Below the pieces are notes generated by a model that did no database searches, was not told where the DNA came from, and saw only the letters and a program-made list of their open reading frames with translations. Both the position numbers and the translations under genes were made by a program. From the NCBI GenBank assembly GCA_019244055.1, contig JAFATG010000124.1, positions 1-37,156 of the forward strand: a DNA stretch of 37,156 nucleotides, read 5' to 3'. The stretch comes from Acidobacteriaceae bacterium (GTDB lineage Bacteria; Acidobacteriota; Terriglobia; Bryobacterales; Bryobacteraceae). Shown here one piece after another: positions 17,816-24,709 of the stretch (positions are counted from its first letter, which is position 1; the number at the start of each line of letters is the position of its first letter).

Positions 17816-18072
17816 CAACGTCGCGACCAATACGGGTCCGAAGATACTGGTGTTCGTGGTGAGCAGCTCTAACACGTTGTTCGCAGTGGATGCAAAAGAC
17901 GGCAAGAGTGGTCTGGAACCGCACGTTCCAGAGTTATGCGCCAAAGTGGAGATGCGATGAAGGCGTGGGTACACTTCACTGGCATTGCGGTGACAGGCGG
18001 CCGTGTTTTGCCGTGGAGCATGAATCGCGCCTCTACCGCTTCGGCTTGAGACGTGGTGGGGCGGGGGAGTGA
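17802..18072 (+). pseudogene. Remnant of a PQQ-type beta-propeller protein
   Basis: The frame starting ATG 17802 reads 'ILVFVVSSSNTLFAVDAKDG', which resembles one blade of a PQQ quinoprotein propeller. It then ends at a TGA near 17958-17960. In a second frame the sequence continues 'RVVWNRTFQSYAPK', the expected 'V-W-x-R-x-F' that follows such a blade. That frame ends with 'ESRLYRFGLRRGGAGE' before the stop at 18072, reminiscent of a terminal 'LYALDLxTG' blade. The remnant would be the 3' end of a secreted dehydrogenase or similar protein that lost its body and accumulated frameshifts. Compare the intact gene at 34670, which has 'AYAVDAATGKLLWK'. The resemblance is short, so this is a moderate-confidence call; a meaningless open stretch is the alternative. 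Confidence 0.38.
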
Positions 18073-18175
18073 AAGGGCGACATGCCGATGAACATTTCAG
18101 CGCCCTCGCGGCCACTCAAGATTCGACCAACATAAGGGCCGCGGATTACGTTCGGTATGATTTGGGAGCGCACAC

Positions 18176-18463
18176 GTGGGATTACAAAATTTTATCGAAG
18201 AAGTGGAAGTTCTGGGCAGAGATCTGGTCGAGAAAATTCGAGCCTTGATCCATGAAGGTAATGTGCAGCGCATTATCATCAAAGATGAGCACGGACATAC
18301 CTTCATCGAAATTCCTGTGACGTTTGCAGCAATAGGTGCTATTGCAGCTCCAGTGCTCGCTGCCGTTGGCGCGATCTCTGCAATCGTGGCTAAATTCACG
18401 ATCGTTGTTGAGCGTGCAGAGCCGAATACTTCCGCGGATGCGGCCGGGCCGAAGAAACAGTGA
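18176..18463 (+). CDS. DUF4342-like small protein
   Basis: A 95-residue protein starting at GTG 18176, with GGGAG about 7 bases upstream. The N-terminal half is a helix-strand unit containing 'DLVEKIRALIHEGNVQRIII' and 'HGHTFIEIPVT'. The second half is a hydrophobic hairpin ('FAAIGAIAAPVLAAVGAISA') ending in 'TIVVERAE'. This order of features fits the DUF4342 family of small, probably membrane-associated proteins of unknown function. Its stop overlaps the GTG start of the VOC gene (GTGA), so the two are translated together. No function should be assumed. Confidence 0.72.
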   Translation: MGLQNFIEEVEVLGRDLVEKIRALIHEGNVQRIIIKDEHGHTFIEIPVTFAAIGAIAAPVLAAVGAISAIVAKFTIVVERAEPNTSADAAGPKKQ

Positions 18464-19347
18464 GTGGGTTTGTGCATCGTTTTGGTTTCTTGCTGTTCAT
18501 TCCTATATTGCTTGGAGCCGCCGATTTGAAAGTCGACCATGCGACAGTCGCGGGAAGCGACCTGCGAACCATGATGGATAATCTTGCCGCCGTCGGGATT
18601 CATTGCGAGTACGGTGGCCCGCACAATGATCACATCACGGAGATGGCGTTGACAAGCTTCCCGGACGGGTCATATCTCGAGTTGATCGCGCCCCAATCAG
18701 GCAGCAATAAGGATGTGACAGCACACGTATGGATAAAACAGATGCAGAACAATGCAGGTCCGTCCGCTTGGGCTATCCGGTCCTCGGATCTCGCTGGAGA
18801 TGTGAAACGCCTCCAGGCGGCTGGCGTAACGGTGAGCTCACCCCAACCAGGCGGGCGCAAACGGCCCGATGGCAAGCGTCTGGAGTGGGAAACTGCGCAG
18901 ATCGGGGAAGAGCCTCGCGGCACATTCTTTCCGTTCATTATCCAAGATTTGACGCCTAGGCAGGACCGCGTCTTTCTCACCGGAAAGCCGACGACAAAGG
19001 ATTTCATCGGTATAGCTCGTGTTGTGATCGCGGTGCGGGATCTGCGTGTCGCGGTGCAGCGTTATCGGGATGCCTTTGCGCTTCCATCGCCAATCGAGCA
19101 AGTCGATAAGGATTTCGGGGCCCATCTGGCCTTGTTTACTGGTACTCCTGTCGTGTTGGCGGCGCCGCTACATGCCGGCTCCTGGCTGGCGGCCCGCTTA
19201 GAGCAATTCGGCGAAGGCCCCTGCGCATTCATCCTTGGAGCGCGCAAAGCCGGGCATTACAAACCGGCTGAGAAAACGTACTGGGCGATGGCGGATATCT
19301 CATGGTTTGACACGACCAAATTAGGATGGCATCTCGGATTCGAGTGA
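18460..19347 (+). CDS. Secreted VOC/glyoxalase-like protein
   Basis: A 295-residue protein with an N-terminal hydrophobic segment ('FGFLLFIPILLGAAD') fitting a signal peptide, so it probably acts outside the cytoplasm. The mature part begins 'LKVDHATVAGSDLRTMMDNL', the first strand-helix of a vicinal-oxygen-chelate module. 'SYLELIAP' and a second module from about residue 185 ('GIARVVIAVRDLRVAVQRYRD') follow. His (in 'KVDHATV') and Glu (in 'YLELIAP') sit where VOC proteins bind metal. It resembles the Glyoxalase_3 group, whose reactions are mostly unknown. It starts on the stop of the DUF4342 gene with a 4-base overlap. Substrate is not predictable. Confidence 0.75.
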   Translation: MSGFVHRFGFLLFIPILLGAADLKVDHATVAGSDLRTMMDNLAAVGIHCEYGGPHNDHITEMALTSFPDGSYLELIAPQSGSNKDVTAHVWIKQMQNNAGPSAWAIRSSDLAGDVKRLQAAGVTVSSPQPGGRKRPDGKRLEWETAQIGEEPRGTFFPFIIQDLTPRQDRVFLTGKPTTKDFIGIARVVIAVRDLRVAVQRYRDAFALPSPIEQVDKDFGAHLALFTGTPVVLAAPLHAGSWLAARLEQFGEGPCAFILGARKAGHYKPAEKTYWAMADISWFDTTKLGWHLGFE

Positions 19348-19431
19348 CAGCAGGGGCATAGAATTTCTGGGACGAATAGGCTGTCCGATTTTGCGTTCGT
19401 CCAGCTAAGAACGCCATACCCGGAGCAATCC

Positions 19432-20277
19432 GTGCGGACCGAAGAAGAGATGATGGCGTTGATCCTCGGGTTTGCCCGTGATCGTGACGATGTGCGTGCT
19501 GTGGTTATGACGGGCTCGCGCACAAATTCGGCGGCCAAGCGCGATCGATTTCAGGATTACGACATCACGTATGTGGTCGAAGATCTCGCACCGTATCGGC
19601 GAAACCAGCGTATTCCCGCATATTTCGGCGACATTATGATCCTCCAGAACCCGGATGACATGGGAGACGCTACGGCCGACAAAACGAGCTATGCGTATCT
19701 CATGCAGTTCATGGACGGGAATCGAATTGATCTGACTTTTCGCCCCGTTTTTGACGTAGGCTCGATTTTGGCAGACTCACTTTCGCTCGTACTGCTGGAT
19801 AAAGATCGACGATTCGAGCTCCCGCCGCCGACCCTCCAGAGTTACCTCCCTACAAAGCCCACAGCGAAGCAATTCGCCGACTGCTGCAACGAGTTCTGGT
19901 GGTTGAACCCGTACGTTGCCAAAGGATTGTATCGAGATCAGATCCCTTATGCCAAAGCCATACTCGATGAACTGTTACGTACTCAGCTACGACAAATGTT
20001 GACGTGGTACTTGGGCGTGACAACGAATTTCCAGGTCTCGGTCGGTCTAGCTGGCAAACATCTCAAGAGTCAACTGCCTGATGACCTCTGGAGGCTCATG
20101 GAACGCACCTACTCCGATGTCCGGCCAAACAACATCTGGGAAGCACTGTTCGCCATGGACGAGCTTTTCGGGACGGCAGCCCGCGCAGTCGCCAGAGCGT
20201 TTGGGTTCGCTTATTGCGAGCGGGAAGAAGCCGCGATCTCGTTGTTCACCCGGCAGATTCGGGATCAAGCTGGTTAA
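19432..20277 (+). CDS. ANT(6)-like streptomycin/aminoglycoside 6-adenylyltransferase family protein
   Basis: A 281-residue nucleotidyltransferase of the ANT(6)/AadK family, which adenylylates the 6-hydroxyl of streptomycin. It starts at GTG 19432 with CGGAG about 7 bases upstream, and the first residues 'MRTEEEMMALILGFARD' match the family start. The active-site signature is 'MTGSRTN' with 'FQDYDITYVV' (DxD), and the third acidic residue is in 'GNRIDLTF'. The C-terminal helical half includes 'WWLNPYVAKGLYRDQIPYAK'. Length is normal for the family. It is flanked by the VOC gene and a convergent pseudogene, with no transposon signs, so it looks like a chromosomal environmental homologue. Whether it confers resistance cannot be told from sequence. 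Confidence 0.85.
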   Translation: MRTEEEMMALILGFARDRDDVRAVVMTGSRTNSAAKRDRFQDYDITYVVEDLAPYRRNQRIPAYFGDIMILQNPDDMGDATADKTSYAYLMQFMDGNRIDLTFRPVFDVGSILADSLSLVLLDKDRRFELPPPTLQSYLPTKPTAKQFADCCNEFWWLNPYVAKGLYRDQIPYAKAILDELLRTQLRQMLTWYLGVTTNFQVSVGLAGKHLKSQLPDDLWRLMERTYSDVRPNNIWEALFAMDELFGTAARAVARAFGFAYCEREEAAISLFTRQIRDQAG

Positions 20278-21545
20278 CCGCGCACATTGCGCGCCAGCGT
20301 AAGAGATCCATCAGCGTTCGTCTTTTGCCGGCAGGCCCAGGTCACCGGATACTGAACGCCTTTCACCTCCAATTCCGCCTTCAGCCGGACACCCTTCCAG
20401 TCTGTTCCGGGCGGTAACATCAGCATCGCCTGGCGAATTCCCGTGGGCTTCGGATATCCCGGATCAACACATCCGCTGACATTGACAGCCCCATTCTCGC
20501 TGAACGCGGTCAATCGCAACACGCGCGGCATACCCGCGACTCCGTTATTCGCCAGCCCAATTACCAGCCCTGGCGTCCCCTCCCGTTCGAAGCTCCAGAT
20601 GAATGACGGCCGGATCCGATACCCGATATGCCGCGCAATAAAGTCGATCGGTTCCGGATACTTTTCGTAATAGCTCAGGACGTTCTTCGCCGCTTCGTTA
20701 TGCCAGTTCCACACCGACCAGTAGTTCGCGCCGACATCCAGCACGTGTGAGGTGATCTTTTCGTTATAGGTGACGCCCTCATCCAGTGCCACGCGCCGCG
20801 GATCGCCGGTAGTCATGCCAACCTCGCAAATCGCCGCCGTCCAGGACGGCCGGTTACTTAAGACCTCGCGTGTTTTCGATAAAGATCGTATCCGTTCGAA
20901 TCCAGTTATGACTGCGAATGGTCTGGTCGAGCAAGTCCGCATTGCCCACGTGGCCGAAGTCCGGTTGCGTATTTGTGACGAGAGGAATTTTGGTCCATAT
21001 TTCGAGTTGCGTCTCGAACATCTTCATCCATGTCTGCTCGGCGACGACGTCGCTCGGAAATATATTGCCTTCAAACGGCCACGTATGCCCCTCGCCCCAG
21101 AAGCCGTACATCATCGTATCCATGTACTCGATCCAGGGATTCCCATTGAACTCAGCCGCCAGCAGTTCGTTCAACTCGCGAAACGCGGCCTGATACTCCG
21201 GGTGATCGTAGCGCGGCATCCGGTGCTCTTTCTGGTAACGCGTTTCTGATGGATTGCCTTTCCACTCGCCCTTGAGCCTCACATACGGAACCTTGTTTTT
21301 CAGGAACTCGGGCATTCCCGGCTCTGGAAAGTCCGGGTTCTCCAGCATGATGCGGAACCCGACCCGCTTGTTGTACCGTTTCGCCAGATCGAACGTGATC
21401 TGCCCCAATCGGGCAAATCGAGCCTGCCGGGCTTCTTCTGAACCTCTCTCCAGTTGGCCGGATATAAATCTTCTCAGTAAAGGGAATCTTGACCAGGTCT
21501 TCGAGCGATTTCTCCAGTGTTTCTCCCGTCAGGTGCGGCGGTTTG
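20274..21545 (-). pseudogene. Decayed glycosidase-like (TIM-barrel, DUF4832-type) gene, several frameshifts and 5' truncation
   Basis: Reading the minus strand from about 21545, protein-like sequence switches frame at least three times. 'HLTGETLEKSLEDLVKIPFT' goes to 'PANWREVQKKPGRLDLPDW' near 21460. That goes to 'ITFDLAKRYNKRVGFRIMLE' near 21405. That reaches 'FIENTR' and shifts to 'EVLSNRPSWTAAICEVG' near 20870, running to the stop at 20274. The barrel part contains 'WIEYMDTMMYGFWGEGHTWP', like glycoside hydrolase-like proteins with a DUF4832-type C-terminal beta domain ('PGLVIGLANNGVAGMPRVLR'). No start or signal peptide is found in frame: a stop precedes the first segment. The 3' end overlaps the ANT(6)-like gene by 4 bases. 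Substrate unknown; clearly non-functional as read. Confidence 0.72.
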
Positions 21546-21554
21546 AATCGGGTT

Positions 21555-21710
21555 CACGGCCAGGAAGAACAAGCCCGGCGTTATTCCGCGCAGCTTGCAG
21601 ACAACGAAGCGCAATTCAGCAAGCTGCGCAATCAAAGCCGCGACATTGCAAAGCGGCAATCAGCACTTGAAGCAGAGTTGAAGAGCTCGATTGCCGCGCT
21701 GAATTTTTAG
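21555..21710 (+). pseudogene. 3' fragment of an unrecognised coiled-coil protein gene
   Basis: A frame ending at 21710 reads as a clean heptad-like C-terminal helix ('EEQARRYSAQLADNEAQF' continuing to 'SALEAELKSSIAALNF'). Upstream of about 21550 the same frame runs antisense into the decayed glycosidase-like gene and loses protein character. It therefore looks like the last 50 residues of a larger gene cut off by a rearrangement. I cannot name the family. It could also be a chance open frame, but the composition is convincing for a real coiled coil. Confidence 0.4.
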
Positions 21711-21735
21711 CAGTGAAGCTTGAGAGGGAGAGAGC

Positions 21736-21891
21736 TTACACCGTCGTCGTCGCCGAACACTCCGGATGCCCGCAGTTGCACTGAATCTCTGTCGTGGTTC
21801 CAGCAGCTTCGCAATACGGGCTGCAATACTTGCTGTCGGCTCTTGCTTGACACTGGCACGACGGATGTGCGCATTTCTTGTTCTCGGCCAT
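21736..21891 (-). CDS. Bacterial metallothionein (SmtA/BmtA-like), 51 residues
   Basis: A short gene starting at ATG 21891, with GGAGG 4 bases upstream, and ending TAA at 21736-21738. The product has eight cysteines (7, 12, 14, 23, 27, 38, 40, 45) and histidines at 9 and 42. Key blocks are 'CAHPSCQCQ', 'YCSPYC' and 'CNCGHPEC'. The C-x-H-x-x-C-x-C ... Y-C-S-x-x-C ... C-x-C-G-H-x-x-C pattern matches the bacterial metallothionein family, which binds Zn, Cd or Cu through clustered thiolates and His in the cytoplasm. It lies 65 bases downstream of the serine hydrolase gene on the same strand and could be read through from that operon. No metal-responsive repressor gene is adjacent. Confidence 0.88.
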   Translation of the reverse strand: MAENKKCAHPSCQCQARADSKYCSPYCEAAGTTTEIQCNCGHPECSATTTV

Positions 21892-21956
21892 AACGCCTCC
21901 TTCCCGTTTGATCCGGCCCAGGGTAAACGGCTACACCTGAAGCGGAGCAGTCCGGC

Positions 21957-23462
21957 TTACCTGAGTGAAATCGCAGGTTTTCCGCTCAGGCGCTCCGCCA
22001 CGTGTTCGCCCAAATTGTCCGCGAGGGTTCCGTTCTGAGTGATCGTGGTATTGAAGAGCACCACCAGGGCGTAATCCTCTTTCGGATTGAACAGAGCAAA
22101 ACTGCTATATCCGCCTGTGGCTCCGTTGTGCCAATACCCTCCGCTGGCCGGTACATAGAGCCACGCCAATGCGACCTTCAGTCCCGCCATCGCGTCCGAC
22201 CGTGGTTCGTGGGACATCTGGATCGCGCTCGATAGTGTGCTCGCTGGCGACTCGGCGCCTTCCGCGCCGCCCGCGTACTGGATCTTGTTCGGATAGAGTT
22301 GCGCCTCGAGGTACGTCAGCATGTCGCTCGCGGTCGATCGGATAGCTCCTGCCCCCGCGAATGCGTCTAGGTCCCACGCATGCGCTACGTGACGTTGCGC
22401 ATCATGGCCCTCGGCGAATCGCTTCTCCTGTCCTGGCGAAAGCTTCACCACCGTATCGCTCAGGCGGAGCGGTCCCGTTATCTCCGTCTTTAGCAATTCC
22501 GGATACGCTTCTTTCGCCTGGTTCGCGAGTGCTTGTCCTAGCAATCCAAATCCCAGGTTGCTGTAATTGAAGCTTGTGCTCTCCGGCTTCGCTACACCGT
22601 GCTTGCCCATGAACTCGTATAGATTCGCGGCGTGGTAATCCGCATACGGGTCATTCGGATCGGCAGGATGAAAATTATCTGGCATTCTTGGCAACCCCGA
22701 ATGCTGCGTCGCCAGATCCAGCAGCGTGATTTCCGTGCCCTCCGGCTTCGGTACCGTCCCGGCTGGCAGCAGTTCCCGAAGCGGCTGGTCCAGCCTGACT
22801 TTTTTCTGCTCGACCATCTGCGCCAGTATCAGTCCAGTAAAGGTCTTCGAAATCGATCCAATCTCGAAAATCGAATCCTCTTTCACCGGCCCATAAACTA
22901 GAATCCGGCGCGTTCCATGCTGAACTACACCGATGACCACGCCGCCGCCCGTTGCCGGCGCAAGCGTGCCCTGCTGTAACGCGGGCGCCAGATCCTGATC
23001 TAGCACGGCCTTCAGGCCGTCCACAGGCACCGGAGCGATGGCTTTATCGAATTGCGGCGGCTCCGGCTTCTTCGGCGCAGCCGCCTCCGTCTGTCGCGTC
23101 AAGTTGAGCGGCAAATCGGCGCCCTGCGACCACGCTCCATCCAGCTCATTGCCGTCCGCGCTCAGCGTTCCCGACCAGTGGCCGTTCACGACAGGAACTT
23201 CGAATGAAAACCGGTTGCCCTCGAACCGCACCTTGTCGCAAGGCAGCCCCATCGCCCCCTGGTCCAGGCTGTCCAACGTGCAGGATTCTTTACCCGCCGC
23301 GTCGCTCTTTAGGTGAATCTGTACGCGCAGTTTTGCTCCGCCGGCCTGCAGAGTTCCCAGCCAAATCCCATCCACACGTGATGTCATCTGCGCAAGCGCC
23401 GGTCCCACGCAAGCAAAAATAGACAGCCAGCGAAAGCCCGCCACAAAACGCCTCCTCAGCAT
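21957..23462 (-). CDS. Secreted serine hydrolase, class C beta-lactamase/PBP-like, with N-terminal beta domain
   Basis: I start this at ATG 23462 (501 residues) because a signal peptide ('FVAGFRWLSIFACVGPALAQ') follows and GGAGA lies just upstream; the frame stays open to 23597 but that stretch is antigenic noise from the upstream gene. After cleavage a beta-rich domain of about 100 residues ('VDGIWLGTLQAGGAKLRVQI') precedes the catalytic domain. Active-site elements are S203-I-S-K206, Y300-S-N302 and H445-N-G447, as in class C beta-lactamases, DD-peptidases and esterases of PF00144. The reaction could be peptide, ester or lactam hydrolysis. The start overlaps the stop of the membrane protein gene by 7 bases, coupling it to the sigma factor operon. 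Confidence 0.88.
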   Translation of the reverse strand: MLRRRFVAGFRWLSIFACVGPALAQMTSRVDGIWLGTLQAGGAKLRVQIHLKSDAAGKESCTLDSLDQGAMGLPCDKVRFEGNRFSFEVPVVNGHWSGTLSADGNELDGAWSQGADLPLNLTRQTEAAAPKKPEPPQFDKAIAPVPVDGLKAVLDQDLAPALQQGTLAPATGGGVVIGVVQHGTRRILVYGPVKEDSIFEIGSISKTFTGLILAQMVEQKKVRLDQPLRELLPAGTVPKPEGTEITLLDLATQHSGLPRMPDNFHPADPNDPYADYHAANLYEFMGKHGVAKPESTSFNYSNLGFGLLGQALANQAKEAYPELLKTEITGPLRLSDTVVKLSPGQEKRFAEGHDAQRHVAHAWDLDAFAGAGAIRSTASDMLTYLEAQLYPNKIQYAGGAEGAESPASTLSSAIQMSHEPRSDAMAGLKVALAWLYVPASGGYWHNGATGGYSSFALFNPKEDYALVVLFNTTITQNGTLADNLGEHVAERLSGKPAISLR

Positions 23463-24058
23463 TGTGTTTCTCCTTCCGCGCCAGCCAAAACCTGCGCCCG
23501 CCATCGTTGAAGCTTCCGAACAGAATACACTTCGTTCAACCACCAAACACCTGCAAACACCAGCGTGTACAACAGTGGGAGAATCGCATCGGCCCACCCA
23601 ACAGTTCCCTGCTTCGCGTGTTCTCTCAAGATCCCCACGCTGCCCGTGAGCAGGCCAATATAGAGCGGCGCCAAATACCAGAATTTGACCTTTCGCAACA
23701 ACCGGATCTGGTGCTCGTATTTCCGCACCAAGGCGCGTTGGTAACTGCTAATGGTCTGGTCCGGTGAAGGATCTTCGGGCCCCGCCCCGTGGCGCAAAAT
23801 GTAATAAACGATCCACAGCGCGCCCGCGATGATAACTATGCTTCCCGCCCGTTCGAGCCCATTCCGCTGCAGCCATGCGAAGTAGCTAAACGCCGCTACA
23901 ACCAGCAGCGCGGCCAGGATTTCAGTTTCGTTCCGCAACCGGATCATGCGATCAAAGGTCGCGGTCTTCTCCAAAACAATACGGCGCATTTGTTCCCCCT
24001 TTGTTCCCGTATCTACTATCTGGCTCTTCCAAAGCTCTTCCAAATTCCTTCCGTTCAT
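23456..24058 (-). CDS. Membrane protein in sigma factor operon, possible anti-sigma or sensor
   Basis: A 200-residue protein of no family I can name. A soluble N-terminus of about 45 residues ('NLEELWKSQIVDTGTKGEQM') is followed by two membrane helices ('EILAALLVVAAFSYFAWLQ' and 'SIVIIAGALWIVYYIL'). A charged cytoplasmic-looking loop and two more helices ('WYLAPLYIGLLTGSVGIL' and 'ILPLLYTLVFAGVWWLNEVY') complete it. Its ATG overlaps the sigma factor stop by 4 bases and its stop overlaps the serine hydrolase start by 7. Position right after an ECF sigma gene suggests it restrains or senses for that factor. It lacks the zinc-binding H-x-x-x-C-x-x-C motif of ZAS anti-sigma factors, so the role is inferred from context alone. 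Confidence 0.72.
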   Translation of the reverse strand: MNGRNLEELWKSQIVDTGTKGEQMRRIVLEKTATFDRMIRLRNETEILAALLVVAAFSYFAWLQRNGLERAGSIVIIAGALWIVYYILRHGAGPEDPSPDQTISSYQRALVRKYEHQIRLLRKVKFWYLAPLYIGLLTGSVGILREHAKQGTVGWADAILPLLYTLVFAGVWWLNEVYSVRKLQRWRAQVLAGAEGETQC

Positions 24059-24645
24059 GGCTCGCGGTCTCCTTGCAGTCGCTCGGCAAGCCGCTGCCGC
24101 ATTCGTGAGAGCCGGGTGGCGACCGCCCCTCGCGAAACCCCAGTGACCTCCTCTATTTCCGAAGCGCTCAGCCCCTCCAGTTGCAGCGTCACCATCTGCC
24201 TGTCGAGCACCGGCAATTCCCGGATCGCACCCATCAGCGCTCGTACCCTCTCATCCAGCAGCAGAGTCTCTTCAGCGCCTCTTCCCTCCGAAGCTCGGTC
24301 GAACGAGCCTTCCACGGGCATCTCCCGTGCGCTACGGCTCCGGACGCGCGAGCAGTTCCGGATCGCGATATTGTGGGCAATTCTATAGATCCAGGTGCGC
24401 TCGCTCGCCTCTCTGCGAAAGGCGGGCAAAGATTTCCAGATCCCCGCGGCAATGTCCTGGAGCAGATCCTCACGATCGCTCGGATTCGCCACGTAGGCCG
24501 ACACAAGCCGCCGAAGCGCGGGCTGATAAGCCTCGAACAGCTCGCAGAATCTGCCGCTGTTTACCTCTGCTCCGATCTCGACCGTTTTGTCCGCCACGGC
24601 TGACGCTGCGATCATCCTATTAGGCTTCCAAACAGGTAGTCGCAT
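24055..24645 (-). CDS. ECF-type RNA polymerase sigma factor
   Basis: A 196-residue sigma-70 family factor. Region 2 runs through about residues 33-80 ('FCELFEAYQPALRRLVSAY' and 'DREDLLQDIAAGIWKSLPAF', then 'TWIYRIAHNIA'). Region 4 is near 136-190 ('IRELPVLDRQMVTLQLEGLS', then the helix-turn-helix 'SEIEEVTGVSRGAVATRLSR'). Regions 1 and 3 are lacking, as expected for ECF factors. The start may be ATG 24645 or the internal ATG 24615. It leads a three-gene, overlapping operon with a membrane protein and a secreted serine hydrolase. I cannot recognise the target promoter, and no autoregulatory element was evident in the 65 bases upstream. Confidence 0.9.
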   Translation of the reverse strand: MRLPVWKPNRMIAASAVADKTVEIGAEVNSGRFCELFEAYQPALRRLVSAYVANPSDREDLLQDIAAGIWKSLPAFRREASERTWIYRIAHNIAIRNCSRVRSRSAREMPVEGSFDRASEGRGAEETLLLDERVRALMGAIRELPVLDRQMVTLQLEGLSASEIEEVTGVSRGAVATRLSRMRQRLAERLQGDREP

Positions 24646-24686
24646 GCGGCGAGAATTTCTTACGCCGTAGGCCGCAACTAGCTCTA

Positions 24687-24709
24687 GCAGCCTCCCCCGC
24701 CCGGGCTGC
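24687..24709 (-). terminator. Hairpin directly after the second ADOP gene
   Basis: GCAGCC and GGCTGC arms (24687-24692 and 24704-24709) flank a C-rich loop immediately downstream of the permease stop and just before the sigma factor gene. There is no T-run after it on the minus strand, so it is at best a weak or processing-type terminator. Confidence 0.3.

Noticed and set aside
17802-17960. HEPN toxin partner for the MNT gene
   Set aside because: The short frame lacks the helical R-x4-6-H type motif and instead resembles a PQQ-propeller blade.
23463-23597. Longer N-terminus for the serine hydrolase
   Set aside because: The extra 45 residues are antisense-free but lie wholly inside the membrane protein gene and would bury the signal peptide.
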